This document shows positions 54,740 through 64,000 of a stretch of DNA of 64,000 bases, piece by piece; position 1 is the stretch's first letter; each line of letters begins with the position of its first letter. The notes under the pieces are model-generated. The model ran no database searches and had not been told where the DNA came from. It was given only the letters and a program-made list of their open reading frames with translations. This DNA comes from Cycas panzhihuaensis (taxonomy: Eukaryota > Cycadophyta). Made by a program: the position numbers and the translations under genes. The stretch lies in contig CM041465.1 in assembly GCA_023213395.1 (NCBI GenBank), positions 164,679,741 to 164,743,740 on the forward strand, in the 5' to 3' direction.

Positions 54740-55515
54740 ATGGAGTTGAGTGACGTCGTAGTTTTTGTGCCTGAAAGGAAGGAATACTGGTTGAAAGATC
54801 TCCCTTTTCCTTTACCCAAATATGTTGGCACTAATTTTCAAATCTGGAAAATTAAGATGGAATGCATATTCAGGGTAAAGAAACTTTGGAAGACAATCAT
54901 GGGTACTGAAATGGCTCACGAAGAAGGGAAGGAAACTTTCAAAAGGAAAAACAAGATAGCCATTGACGTAATACTTGCAGCCTTTGATAAGGACAATCTT
55001 CCCTCTCCCTATCACTTCCTTGTCCAGACTCTTCAAAATACCGACTCAGCTGAGGATGCCTAGAAACTACTTGCAGAAGCTCAAGAAAAGAGACCTGAAG
55101 AAGTGCAAAGGAGTATCAAAAGGACAAAGAACCAAATGAAGAAGTTGAAAAGGAAAGCTAAAATACCGACTCAGCTGAGGATGCCTGGAAATTGCTGGCA
55201 GAAGCTCAAGAAAAGGAACCTGAAGAAGTGCAAAGGAGTATCAAAAGGACAAAGAACCAAATGAAGAAGTTGAAAAGGAAGGCTAAAAATCAGCTTGATT
55301 CTGGTAAGGACAATCCTCACATAGATATTACAAAAGCAAATGAACAGGAGTCTAATAATCTTTGCCCAAAATCTGATGGAGATTTGAGTTCACCAAATGA
55401 CCTGAACCTCATCAAGATGACAGGAAACTTCACACTTGGGACTAATGAAAAAAGGCAGTTGAAGGACCTAAACTTCAACCTCTACAAGTATTTTTTCATG
55501 GAAATACAAACATCT
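54740..55515 (+). pseudogene. Copia-like gag N-terminal region
   Basis: MELSDVVVFVPERKEYWLKD and YVGTNFQIWKIKMECIFRVK match the start of copia Gag proteins (DUF4219-like, G-x-N-Y/F-x-x-W). KIAIDVILAAFDKDNL and SAEDAWKLLAEAQEKEPEE follow, as in the UBN2 region. A 125-bp tandem duplication (about 55037-55161 and 55162-55286) interrupts it and brings a stop. The lysine-rich coil continues to about 55290, after which similarity ends. Confidence 0.6.
55037..55286 (+). repeat. 125-bp tandem duplication in the gag-like ORF
   Basis: The unit starts near AATACCGACTCAGCTGAGG and is repeated once with offset 125. The second copy is slightly diverged, and the first carries TAG where the second has TGG. 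Confidence 0.9.
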
Positions 55516-55799
55516 TGATAGAAGGTATGAGCAATATTGTCCTAGTTTGCATTGACAGATTTGTAGCCAGGATTCAAATGAGGCTAAGATACACATTGAT
55601 ATGCACATGTTCGATACTTTCTATGATTGTACTTAATTCGGTCACATCTTCTATCTTCATCCTTGAAAGAATCAAAATAGTAGGAGCGTATCCTACAACA
55701 ACTCTAAAAGGCTCTTCTAAGGAAGGAAGGATCATAGGAAAGATATTATGTGGTCAAAACCTTGGCTGCTAAGATCATAGCATATTTTGGATAGGCTAC

Positions 55800-56384
55800 T
55801 TGATCATAAGGTTCAATCACATTAAAGTAATATTTCATCTTTGTATAACCATAATCGGAAAGTTTGGACATGCAGTCATCATGAAAATACTCATTATTCT
55901 TGGTTCAAGGAATTTCTTGGGTGACATGGAGAAAACATGGCATCTTGATAGTCATGCATATATAACTGAACAGGCTATAGGTAACTATGATGAAACAATT
56001 GAAACTCATCTCAATGAATTCATTGCTTCACGGGAGGATGATGTTGTCTCACCACTTGATGGTTTATCGCCATATTTGGATATTGATAATATTGTCAACT
56101 TATCTCCAATTGTGAACATTTATTTGTTTGATCACTCACATGCTGAAGAAAGTGGAAGCAAAAAGGTGGTGACCAGAATTTTGATGGAAGACATATTTGA
56201 TGTACAACTTGAAGACACCTTTGATAAGTACATGCAAAAGCACCTAACAGGTCCTCACCAAGCACAAGTCAACTCAAGCTTAATCCACTACACATTTTGG
56301 GTAATAAAGGGATCTCAATTGCACATGAAGACAAAGAAGACAAAGTTCAAAAACCGTCACTCTAAAGGACTACTCCAGAGGTGA
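55800..56384 (+). pseudogene. Possible zinc-knuckle and protease relic
   Basis: Open frame of 194 codons. Near 55840-55880 the other frames hint at a knuckle (N-H-N-R-K-F-G-H). KTWHLDSHAYITEQ at about 55935 resembles the copia protease entry, with the D-S-G motif changed to D-S-H. The acidic remainder has no recognised domain. It may equally be a chance similarity. Confidence 0.4.
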
Positions 56385-57429
56385 CATCGCAAGATTGAAG
56401 ATCAAGATCAAGTCCAAGACATTGTGCTCAAGACCTTTCCAAGATCAAGACACTGTAAATTCAAAGAAAGCAAAGTACATGTTGGTTAGATTTGAGTCCA
56501 TGTTTAATGTCCTAAGTCCATCATCAAGTGTCATGTTAGTCTTTGGTATCCAGTTACTTTTTGTAGTCTTGACATTAAACATTAAGGGGAGGAGTTAGAG
56601 TATAATGTTTAATGTGTATATGGTTAAGTAAAGTGTGTCCTAGGATTAATAGTCATAGTCCTAAGTCTTAGAGTCAAAGAGTCATTATAATATTGTGTGA
56701 GAAGATAGAAGCCTATTGGTCAAGTTAGTTGGTGCAATGTCATTGGTCAGGACAAAGGTATTTGTCCCACATGCATTGCTTGTCTTGTATGTCCTCCCAC
56801 CTCTTTTGTATGTAAAGGTGGATGAGGTAGTATATGTAATCAAGTTATCATGAAGACTCATGTTGAGTTTGTGATACATTAATGTTATGCTTATGTTAAT
56901 TGAATGCAGGTTATGTTTTGGTTATCGATATTGTGGTTGTCTTTGAAGTTGGATGCTTTCCATGTTAAAATTTAACAAGGAATGTACCTTGATCTGCCAA
57001 ATACTTTTCCATTGTTCTATTCTGTTTCCGTTCTAGATTTGGAACGTATAGCACAGTTCTATGAAATAGCCACTTGATTTATGTTGCATTTTGTTATGAC
57101 TTTTGTTTAAGTGTATGATTTTAAGAGTTACGGTTAATTTTCTCCATTTTTATTTTTCTATAAAGATTTTTGTTTTTATGCACCGGTGTAGAATCCTAGT
57201 TCTGGTACTTGGATAACTTTTGTTGTTCGCAACTTTAATCAATATGTAGTATACATCCAATTGATTCCTACTGGAAGGATGTTCTAGTGGTGATAGAACT
57301 TTAATCTACTACCATTAACTAAGGTAGGCAGTGTATATCCATTCAATTATTGTAGTTGTACTAATTCATTGGGATAGATATGTCCGACCTAATAAGGGCC
57401 TAACCATCAAGGTTTCAATTTGCCTAGGT

Positions 57430-57899
57430 GGGCGCGGAATTTATGAAGCACAGGTGTGGAAACTATTGCACATTTCAAAGTTTCGAATGCCTTTTGTTGT
57501 TGTGGCCCCCATTTCCAGTCTACCTCTTTCTTTAGTAGATATTCTAATGATCCAGATATTTGTGCCTATCCCCTTACAAATTTCAATAATAGCTTGTTAA
57601 CCCCCAAAAATCCTTTAATTTGCTTCTGATTCTGTGATTGAGGAAACTGTAGGATGGTTGCTACCTTTTTCAAATCTATGATTAAGCCTTTCTTACTGAC
57701 CACATGCCCCAGGAGATTACCAAAGGGTACTAGGAAAGTACATTTCTCTGGGTTTAAATAAAGTTCATTTTCTCTACATGTTTGTAGCATCGTTCTTAGG
57801 TATTCTATATGGTTTTTCATTATGCCATATAGTATCCAATCATCAAAAAATAATACAACAATTTCTACGACTAGTTTTTTGAAAATATTCAGCACTATC
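57430..57899 (-). pseudogene. Gypsy-7 reverse transcriptase, cut by Gypsy-8
   Basis: The minus strand reads IVLNIFKKLVVEIVVLFFDD with the catalytic FFDD box (about 57850). Then come RTMLQTCRENELYLNPEKCT, LVPFGNLLGHVVSKKGLIID and KQIKGFLGVNKLLLKFVRG, and a short continuation to about 57430. It aligns with Gypsy-4 at 42470-42040. It is truncated exactly where the Gypsy-8 LTR begins. Confidence 0.88.
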
Positions 57900-58707
57900 T
57901 GTTGGAGTCTAAAGTGATCCAATGGCTGTGTGAGGACCAGAGGTAGGTCAGATAACCTGAGTTGTGCGGGCCGTGCATGCGGAGTACGCATGAGGCAAAA
58001 TGGCAGAGAAATCGACATTACGAGTGCATGTATGTGCGTGCTTGGGCAGTGCGTATGACACGTACCACCGGCGGAAACGAGGCAAGGCGGTACGCATGAC
58101 TCAAAGGGACCGGTGAAGACTGTTGAGTCGCTGCGACGTACGGACGTACGGATACAAAGGATGATTAATCAAGTGCCTAAACAAGTGATTAGTGAAAAGG
58201 TACGCATGACTGAAGGGGTACGGTTATGACAGGCAGTCATAACCCTTCAGCCAAAAGGTACCAACATGAGTGCTTAAGGAGGTACGCATGAACCATCAGG
58301 TTAGGGTGAGAGCCGATCATCACGGGTACGCAAAGGTGCGGGAGCCAGTACATATGACAGCCAGTTGGAGCAGCATTGTATGATAAGTACCATCTGGGTA
58401 CGCATATGTAACACAAGGAATGTATGCTGCTGGAATGCTCAGGAATGCATTCCAGCCTCTATGTAATTGAATTGTTTACTTAATAAAAGGAAGAGTTACG
58501 TGGAAAGTGGTGTATTCTTTGTGTCGTGATGATGAATTGCTGAGTATGTGTTGATTGCATCTTGTGTACCATTGTGGTGTAATTCTGTGAAATATATGTG
58601 GAATGTATGTGAATGACCATGTTGACAGTATCCTGGACTAGACTATAGTGCTGTGTAACCTTGACAAGTGTATTGATCTCACAAGGGTGTGAATCTATAA
58701 GTCAACA
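57900..58707 (+). repeat. Gypsy-8 5' LTR
   Basis: Begins TGTTGGAGTCTAAAGTG and ends TATAAGTCAACA, directly before the primer site. It shares with the Gypsy-4 LTR the block ACTTAATAAAAGGAAGAG (about 58478) and the many GTACG words. The other LTR lies outside the window. Confidence 0.85.
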
Positions 58708-58708
58708 T

Positions 58709-58721
58709 TGGTTCCGTTGCC
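58709..58721 (+). other. Gypsy-8 primer binding site (tRNA-Glu)
   Basis: TGGTTCCGTTGCC starts one base after the LTR. It is the exact complement of GGCAACGGAACCA, the 3' end of plant tRNA-Glu with its CCA tail (acceptor stem TCCGTTG/CAACGGA). Confidence 0.8.
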
Positions 58722-58844
58722 TATGTCCGTTGAGGAGGGACAGGGCTTAGGGGTTTCAAAGAAAAGAATGTGTAAAGGCGATGACCACAGGTCAGCCGTG
58801 ATGGCGGGCTGTAACTAAGCTACCGGTAGCCAAGGGACCTTCCA

Positions 58845-60590
58845 ATGCCACCTAAGAGGCCTTCAAGGTCGGAGGAGCCCCAGAAGGATACTTCACCCAA
58901 GGAAAAGGAGACCAGCAGACAAAGGGCATTAAGATGGTCAAAAGAATCAAAACTCAGAAGGGCAAGGAGGTTAAGTTCGCAAAACAACGAGACCAAGGGA
59001 CAGTCCGTTGAAGGATCTGAGGCAAGTGGAGCCCAGACACCTCAGGAAGAGGAAATTCATGGCGAACGCATGGTACTGACACCAGCCCCAATCAGAGATG
59101 ATTTATTTAGCCCAGAGATTGAAGGGAAACCAAAAGTGGATGAAAAACATCAAGGAACCTTAAAAGAGGGAAGTATACCAGTGGAGGACAGCCCGAAGGA
59201 CCCAGGTGACAGTGATAAGAAGGTGGAGGAAGGTCCCTCGACATATTGGGAGAATAAGCTAACGAGACAACTTTTCGAAGATTCGACAGAAAGGGGATCT
59301 GATCAATCTTATATTATGGTGACACCATTGACCATACAAGTTCTAGGTGTAGTGGAACCCATACACATCAAAACTCCATTCAAGAATCCGTTGTTTGGGA
59401 AAGATAGTACAGCGGTAGGCACTCCCAGTGCATCCCCAAAGGAGGGGAGAAAGGAAAAATCACCATCAGGTGGGGGACAATTGCAATCTCCCAAAATGGA
59501 TGACTATAGAGACTTTGGAAAACTGATTTTTAATGATACTTCAAACGCAGTAGAGCATGTGTATCTATTTCAGAGTCTTATTGATGTAAAAGATCACGCA
59601 TTTAAGACGAAATTAAAGCACGATTAAATGCAGACGTTGAGAGGAGTACCCTTGGCGTGGTACAAGGAAACAAATAAGAATGAGCCATGGGCAAAGCTTA
59701 AGAAGGCATTCGAAGAAAGATTTCAGAAGTTTCAAAGAATGAAGCAATGGAAATCGCGTTAAGAGAGATCGGACAAAGTAGGAGAATCGGCCCTAACTTA
59801 CATTAGCGTAATGAAAATTATTGCGCTAGCATGATCAATGAAACAATAATGTATCACAATATGAAAAATTACTTTGTAAGAGGGTTGAATGAGAAATTGC
59901 GGGCCATGATGCATGCTCATCCACTGAAATCATTTAAGAATGCTCAAGATCTAGCATTAGATTTTGAAATGGAGATGGGCCTACGGTGTAGGAGGACAAG
60001 ACTCCTTGCTGCTAAGATTACAAGACGAGATTAGAGAATTGAAGCAAAATCAGTACAACCGACTCTTCTGCCAGGTAGGGGTAGCAGAAGAGGAATCGGA
60101 GTTGGAGGCATTAAGAAAAGAGGTGGCCAGATTGAAAATTAGAAATAACCGAGAAGAAGAGGAAACACCGAAAAAGAAAGAGCACGCCGGAAGAATAGCC
60201 AAGTGGTGCCACATTTGTGAAGAAAATTCACATACCACCAGGAAATGTGACTTAAATTTAAAAAACAATGCGTTGCACCAACAAGAGAAATGGTGCCATA
60301 TATGTGACGTTGACACACATACAACTAAGGATTGTTTCTACAATCCCAGGGGAAAAGCATTCAGAGGACGAGGTCGGGGAAGGGAAGGCAACCCACCTTG
60401 AAACGTGTACACAACAAGGGGTGCACCAGAGCCCTCGAGGAAAAAACCGCCAATGGGTAGATGCCTCATTTGTCTACTGTTTGGGCACTGGAAGTCAGAA
60501 TGCCCAACAAAGCAGGAATACGAACAGAAGCCGTTCGTATGTAGTAATTGTGGCCCAAGTGACCACAAAACAGAAGATTGCAAAGGGAAA
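58845..60590 (+). pseudogene. Gypsy-8 gag with four zinc knuckles
   Basis: Starts at 58845 (MPPKRPSRSEEPQKDTSPKE), 123 bp after the primer site. It has a basic and then acidic N-terminus, YWENKLTRQLFEDS, and a capsid from about 59500 (KLIFNDTSNAVEHVYLFQSL). The frame breaks near 59627, resumes at 59831 (MKNYFVRGLNEKLRAMMHAH), then shifts again. A coiled coil (60090-60180) precedes four CCHC knuckles in one frame: WCHICEENSHTTRKC (60206), WCHICDVDTHTTKDC (60293), CLICLLFGHWKSEC (60456) and CSNCGPSDHKTEDC (60540). A TGA at 60402 lies between the second and third. Confidence 0.9.
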
Positions 60591-61380
60591 GCCAAAGCGA
60601 CCAACCTAATGACAATCATACTGGAAACAAAGAATATCAAATTACAAAATAAACAGAAAGAGAAATCAAATGAAGGATATCTAGATCCACTGACAGAAAT
60701 GGATCGATATAGAAAAGCGAAACAAGTGTTAGATGGCCTAGTCCGGGAGGAGAATGCATTACCAATGGGTAAACCGGAAACTAAATACATCTATGTACGA
60801 AAGAATAAACAAAAGGAACAAGAAAATCTACTGGAAGAACCTAAGGCGAAGCCCCAAATGGTGCAAATGGAAGAGCTTTTTAAAGGATTGCCATCAAAGG
60901 ATATTCCCAAAATGTTGTTATTAATGGAAAATTTGGTAAAACAACTACAGTTGACTACTCCTCTGTGCCAAGTTATTGATTGGATCAAAGGAGGAGTGTC
61001 ACAGAGGGGAATCACCAAGAGTTTGAAGCAAATCATACCATCATTCGATATGGATCCGATGGTAACCATGACAGTCTTGGGGGAAACATTCCCACGGGTA
61101 ATAGTTGATGGAGGCGCAGCAGTGAACGTATTACCAGCCTCAACATGGCATAGATTGGGAAGCCCGAAGCTGGAAGCGGCGACCTATTCGTTAAAATTGG
61201 CTAACGAACTATTGGTATAACCCATGGGCAGATTAGCCAACATCAAAGTAGATGTGGCAGGAATAGTGGTGCGAATCGACTTCACGATTGTGGAAACGGA
61301 GAAAGGAGCAACACCCTATCCAGCACTGTTGGGAAGGCCATGGTTGTATAAAATGCAATGCCTTGATTGGAAAACGTAAC
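60591..61380 (+). pseudogene. Gypsy-8 linker and protease
   Basis: A lysine-rich linker (60600-60830) leads to VQMEELFKGLPSKDIPKMLL, FDMDPMVTMTVLGETFPRVI and VDGGAAVNVLPASTWHRLG (about 61105). The last is the retropepsin active site in the D-G-G form that is common in this branch of gypsy. A TAA after KLANELLV (61218) is followed in frame by MGRLANIKVDVAGIVVRIDF and YPALLGRPWLYKMQ. Confidence 0.88.
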
Positions 61381-62010
61381 CCTCACTCTATCGACAAAGA
61401 AGAACAAAGTGGTATTGCCAATCTTTGGGAAGAAGCTCGATCGAAATGATTCCGGATGAAGGATCCAAAGACAACCAGGTACGAGCGACATAACATTCTC
61501 TTCCATTGGGGAAGAACATATCTACCATACGGCAGAAGAGCCCACCACATCAACTAATCACCAGCGAGAAGAACCGACAGATTTCGGGGAGATATACAAC
61601 TCTTCGGATGATGAACACGGTATGAGGTTCGTGGATTACTGGCTACAGGATGCGTATGAAGTAAACTCTTCTTCTTATAGATGTAATTTGTTATCTAAAT
61701 GTGTATCTACAGACATTGATAATAATTCAGATTCTTTTGAGTATATGCTGACTAACGATAGTTTAAAGAATGACAATAACCTAGACCAAAAAATCCTTAG
61801 TTTACCTAATAATTTTTGTAGTTTTTTTGTAGTTAATAGTAATCCTGACATCCCATCTACTTCAGGCGTGGGTCCTAAGGTAGATTCCCTACCCCCCCCC
61901 CCCCCTTATTACAACCTAAGGAAGGAAGTAATATTCATTCCTCCTCTTCCTTAGAGGTACACCCACCCAGCCACAGATCTCTTCCAACCATTGGCGCCAA
62001 AACTGGGAAA
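61381..62010 (+). pseudogene. Gypsy-8 spacer between protease and second Gag-like domain
   Basis: Low-conservation spacer in several frames. The part at 61622-61954 (MRFVDYWLQDAYEVNSSSYR) matches the Gypsy-4 spacer (VYYWLQDVYEANPPFYRCN). It contains a 14-base C run (61892-61905). Confidence 0.7.
61892..61905. repeat. 14-base C run
   Basis: Homopolymer in a proline-coding spacer. The exact length is unreliable in most sequencing data, and it may create an apparent frameshift. Confidence 0.9.
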
Positions 62011-62664
62011 ATGGAAGGAAGATCGCTCGTAAGTACTTCTAGCGATTCTGGTCTAGATAGTAGAGTCATTATCCCAGAGGAAACAAAACATCAAATCTAT
62101 ATTGGGAACTACGTTAAACCATTCTATGGGGAGCAGTTATATGGGACTACCCATTTAACGCATTGTGTTGAGTATTGGATGGATCATGGGAATTGGGATA
62201 AAACCCAATGGCAGCAGGACTTAGTCCTAACCTTACGGGGAAAAACTTGGTACTGGTACCTATCCCACCAAGACACTCTTAGGAATTGGCAAGATTTACA
62301 AACGATGTTTCGAAGACGGTTCGATCAACCAACCCAACTACCCATTTCAGTATTCTACGTAGGTCACAATCCTAGGAAACATATACAGAATTGTAAACAA
62401 AAATGGAGATCTTTAAGTATACCTAAGCAGAATTGGCCTAACTATTTTTATCATACCTTGAGGAGAGTAGCGAAGGATTGGTTCCTAGGGAAAGAACAAA
62501 ATGTAGATGTGACTTGGGGAAACCTAAAGAAATCCTTCATAAAAACCTTTAGGCATACTTCGGATAACAAAGAAATAAACAAAATCCTGAAACATATTAG
62601 GGTAATGAGGTATAAAATTAGAACAACACCTAATAGATTCAGAACAGGTAGAGTCTACGCATAG
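62011..62664 (+). pseudogene. Gypsy-8 second Gag-like domain between protease and RT
   Basis: A 217-codon open frame without interruption: YIGNYVKPFYGEQLYGTTHL, HCVEYWMDHGNWDKTQWQQD, LVLTLRGKTWYWYLSHQDTL, RNWQDLQTMFRRRFDQP, SVFYVGHNPRKHIQNCKQKW, FYHTLRRVAKDWFL and VTWGNLKKSFIKTFRH. The repeated W..L...F..(K/R)F pattern is what one sees in retrotransposon Gag capsids. It is clearly homologous to 43290-44015 in Gypsy-4. It lies downstream of the protease, a place where gypsy pol normally has only a linker. Function unknown; the capsid relationship is an inference. Confidence 0.68.
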
Positions 62665-63760
62665 TGAAGAAGAAGAGGTTATGAATTATCCTGCAGAATT
62701 TACAAAGTTCAATGTTGGAGAAAGAAAGCTAGAAGACGCTCCGAGACACAAAACCGGAAATGCAGAAGATGTGGGTGTAACAAAGTTAAAAACTACAGAG
62801 ATTAATGTTGGTAATCAGGAAAATCCTAAGTTCATTCGAATCGGAAACTATTGGGATCCTCAGACGGTAGCGGAAGCCCAGCAGTTATTCAAAGAATTTC
62901 GTGACGTATTCGCATGGTCGTATAAGGACTTGAAAGGCATTCCTCCGAAGATAGGAATGCATCACATTGACTTAGTGGAGGATGCAAAACCGGTGAAACA
63001 ACGGCCATACCGGATGAATCCGAAATACAAAGAGAAAGTGAAAGCTGAACTTGACAAAATGTTGGAAGCGGGTTATATCTACGAGATTAACTACAGTGAC
63101 TAGGTGAGCCCTGTAGTGGTGGTTCCCAAGCAAAATGGGAAAATTCGCGTCTGTGTGGACTACAGACAATTGAATAAGGTAACAAAGAAGGATCCATTTC
63201 TGTTACCTTTTATGGAGGATATTTTAGAAGCAGTTGGGGGAAATGAGATTTATTCCTTCATAGACGGATTCAGTGGGTACAATCAAGTGCAGATTGCCCC
63301 AGAGGATCAGGCAAAAATGACATTCGTAACAAAATGGGGAACATATGCCTACAAAGTGATGCCATTCGGTCTCACGAATGCACCAGCTACATTCTAGTGG
63401 ATTGTAATTAATATCTTTCAGAAGTTTATTGGAGAAAAAGTTGCTATATTCTTAGACGACTGGACATTGTATGGACTAATGAAAATTCATATGGAAAATT
63501 TGAGGGAAATGTTGCAAACGTGCCGGGAAAATAAGTTGTCTCAATCCAGAAAAGTGTACCTTTTTGGTACCCTTCGGAAACCTATTAGGGCATATAGTCA
63601 GCAAAGAAGGATTGTCGATGATCCAAAGAAAAGTGTCTGCCATTCTGTACTTTTTGACACCAATTACGAAAACAAATTGAAAGGTTTTTGGGTTTGACGG
63701 ATATTATAGAAAGTTTATCGTGGGTATGCATACATATCTGGACCCCGAAGAGTTGTTGAA
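62665..63760 (+). pseudogene. Gypsy-8 reverse transcriptase
   Basis: FKEFRDVFAWSYKDLKGIPP, HHIDLVEDAKPVKQRPYRMN, a TAG in place of Trp at about 63101, VVVPKQNGKIRVCVDYRQLN, YSFIDGFSGYNQVQIAPEDQ, KVMPFGLTNAPATF, a second TAG at 63397, and the catalytic FLDDWTLYGLM box (about 63450). A frameshift near 63540 precedes the thumb region (LGHIVSKEG and LKGF pieces). The two TAG stops upstream of the catalytic box do not change the frame. Confidence 0.92.
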
Positions 63761-64000
63761 AAGAATATTGAATGGACATGGATGTAAGATCAACAACGAG
63801 CATTCAAACATTGAAACAAGCCATTGTAGCAAAGACCTATATCTGCGATTCCCAGATTGGAAGAAGACTTTTCATGTGCATGTGGATGCGTCGCAATACG
63901 CTATTGGATGCGTATTGGCACAACCCAGTGACGATAAAACAGATCATCCAATCTACTTCACCAGTCGGAAACTTATGAGAGCCGAGCAAAATTATACAAT
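63761..64000 (+). pseudogene. Gypsy-8 RNase H start, cut by window end
   Basis: In shifting frames: an A-F-K...L-K-Q-A-I-V-A-K-T-Y block (about 63795), then HVHVDASQYAIGCVLAQP (about 63870-63925) with the first catalytic Asp, DDKTDHPIYF and the beginning of SRKLMRAEQNYT at the very end. Confidence 0.85.

Larger units (their letters stand above)
54490..57429 (+). mobile_element. Gag-like non-autonomous or decayed Copia-type unit
   Basis: Plus-strand unit in the place where Gypsy-7 should carry integrase and RNase H. It has a GGGGGTGTTAGAC motif at 54506 (like a polypurine/LTR junction), a gag-like ORF, a protease-like relic and a purine run AAGGGGAGGAG at 56583-56593. No RT or integrase is seen. 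Its ends were not matched as LTRs, so the limits are approximate and part of 56600-57429 may belong to something else. Confidence 0.45.
51784..57899 (-). mobile_element. Gypsy-7: 3' part of a Gypsy-4-like element
   Basis: Minus-strand element related to Gypsy-4. The 3' LTR (51784-52517), extra ORF (about 52640-54045) and part of RT (57430-57899) are visible. RNase H and integrase were not identified; their place is taken by a foreign gag-like unit and unassigned sequence (54490-57430). The RT is cut at 57899 by Gypsy-8, and the 5' half must lie beyond the window or be lost. Confidence 0.78.
57900..64000 (+). mobile_element. Gypsy-8: plus-strand element, 5' 6.1 kb in window
   Basis: Ty3/gypsy element of the same broad group as Gypsy-4 and Gypsy-7, in the opposite orientation and inserted in the Gypsy-7 RT (putative target duplication CTATC, 57895-57899, whose partner lies outside). 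5' LTR, tRNA-Glu primer site, gag with four knuckles, protease, second Gag-like domain, RT and the start of RNase H are present. It is cut by the window end. Single-base stops and a few indels break it. Confidence 0.92.

Noticed and set aside
56583-56980. LTR directly after the purine run at 56583
   Set aside because: No matching copy was found upstream of 54740, so an LTR was not annotated.

Overview
This is plant nuclear DNA dominated by nested LTR retrotransposons. The evidence is Ty1/copia and Ty3/gypsy elements with tRNA-type primer sites, 5-bp target duplications, a chromodomain-bearing gypsy, and one spliced exon of a plant IBR3-like acyl-CoA dehydrogenase flanked by transposons. AT-rich noncoding DNA, dense nesting and a lone exon suggest a seed plant with a large genome; a gymnosperm is possible, but this cannot be proved from the window. 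There is no bacterial gene, CRISPR array or rRNA. I use the names Copia-1, Gypsy-2, Copia-3, Gypsy-4, Copia-5, Copia-6, Gypsy-7 and Gypsy-8. All percentages are hand estimates.

Layout. (1) 1-18400: an old plus-strand Copia-1 (5' end outside the window) is split at 2568 by minus-strand chromovirus Gypsy-2 (2569-16316). Gypsy-2 is itself split inside pol by minus-strand Copia-3 (5017-13237, target duplication CTATG). This is a three-level nest. (2) 18401-22592: non-coding, with a relic LTR end and primer site near 19880. (3) 22598-48146: Gypsy-4 (minus, target duplication GGTAG), about 10.3 kb once its two inserts are removed. The inserts are related minus-strand elements Copia-5 (24327-32107, duplication TCTTC) and Copia-6 (32915-40372, duplication GTATG/ATATG). 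(4) 48152-51783: host-like sequence with the IBR3-like exon (49028-49170, minus) and a hAT-type BED-finger fragment. (5) 51784-57899: the 3' part of Gypsy-7 (minus), containing a foreign gag-like unit. (6) 57900-64000: Gypsy-8 (plus), inserted in the Gypsy-7 reverse transcriptase and running off the window.

Every retroelement reading frame here carries stops or frameshifts, so none is an intact autonomous element. Copia-5 is the best preserved. The order of insertion follows from the nesting.

Most noteworthy are: (a) the Gypsy-4/7/8 group, whose recovered parts include four CCHC zinc knuckles in Gag, a primer site matching tRNA-Glu, a second Gag-like domain between protease and reverse transcriptase, and an extra sense-strand ORF between integrase and the 3' LTR; (b) Copia-6, where CTG/CAG triplets are repeatedly turned into CG, CCG or CGG over about 6.5 kb, including in the primer site, which is most likely a methylation-related sequencing artefact; (c) a 347-bp tandem duplication that gives Copia-3 a second polypurine tract; and (d) hairpin and palindrome modules in the Copia LTRs.
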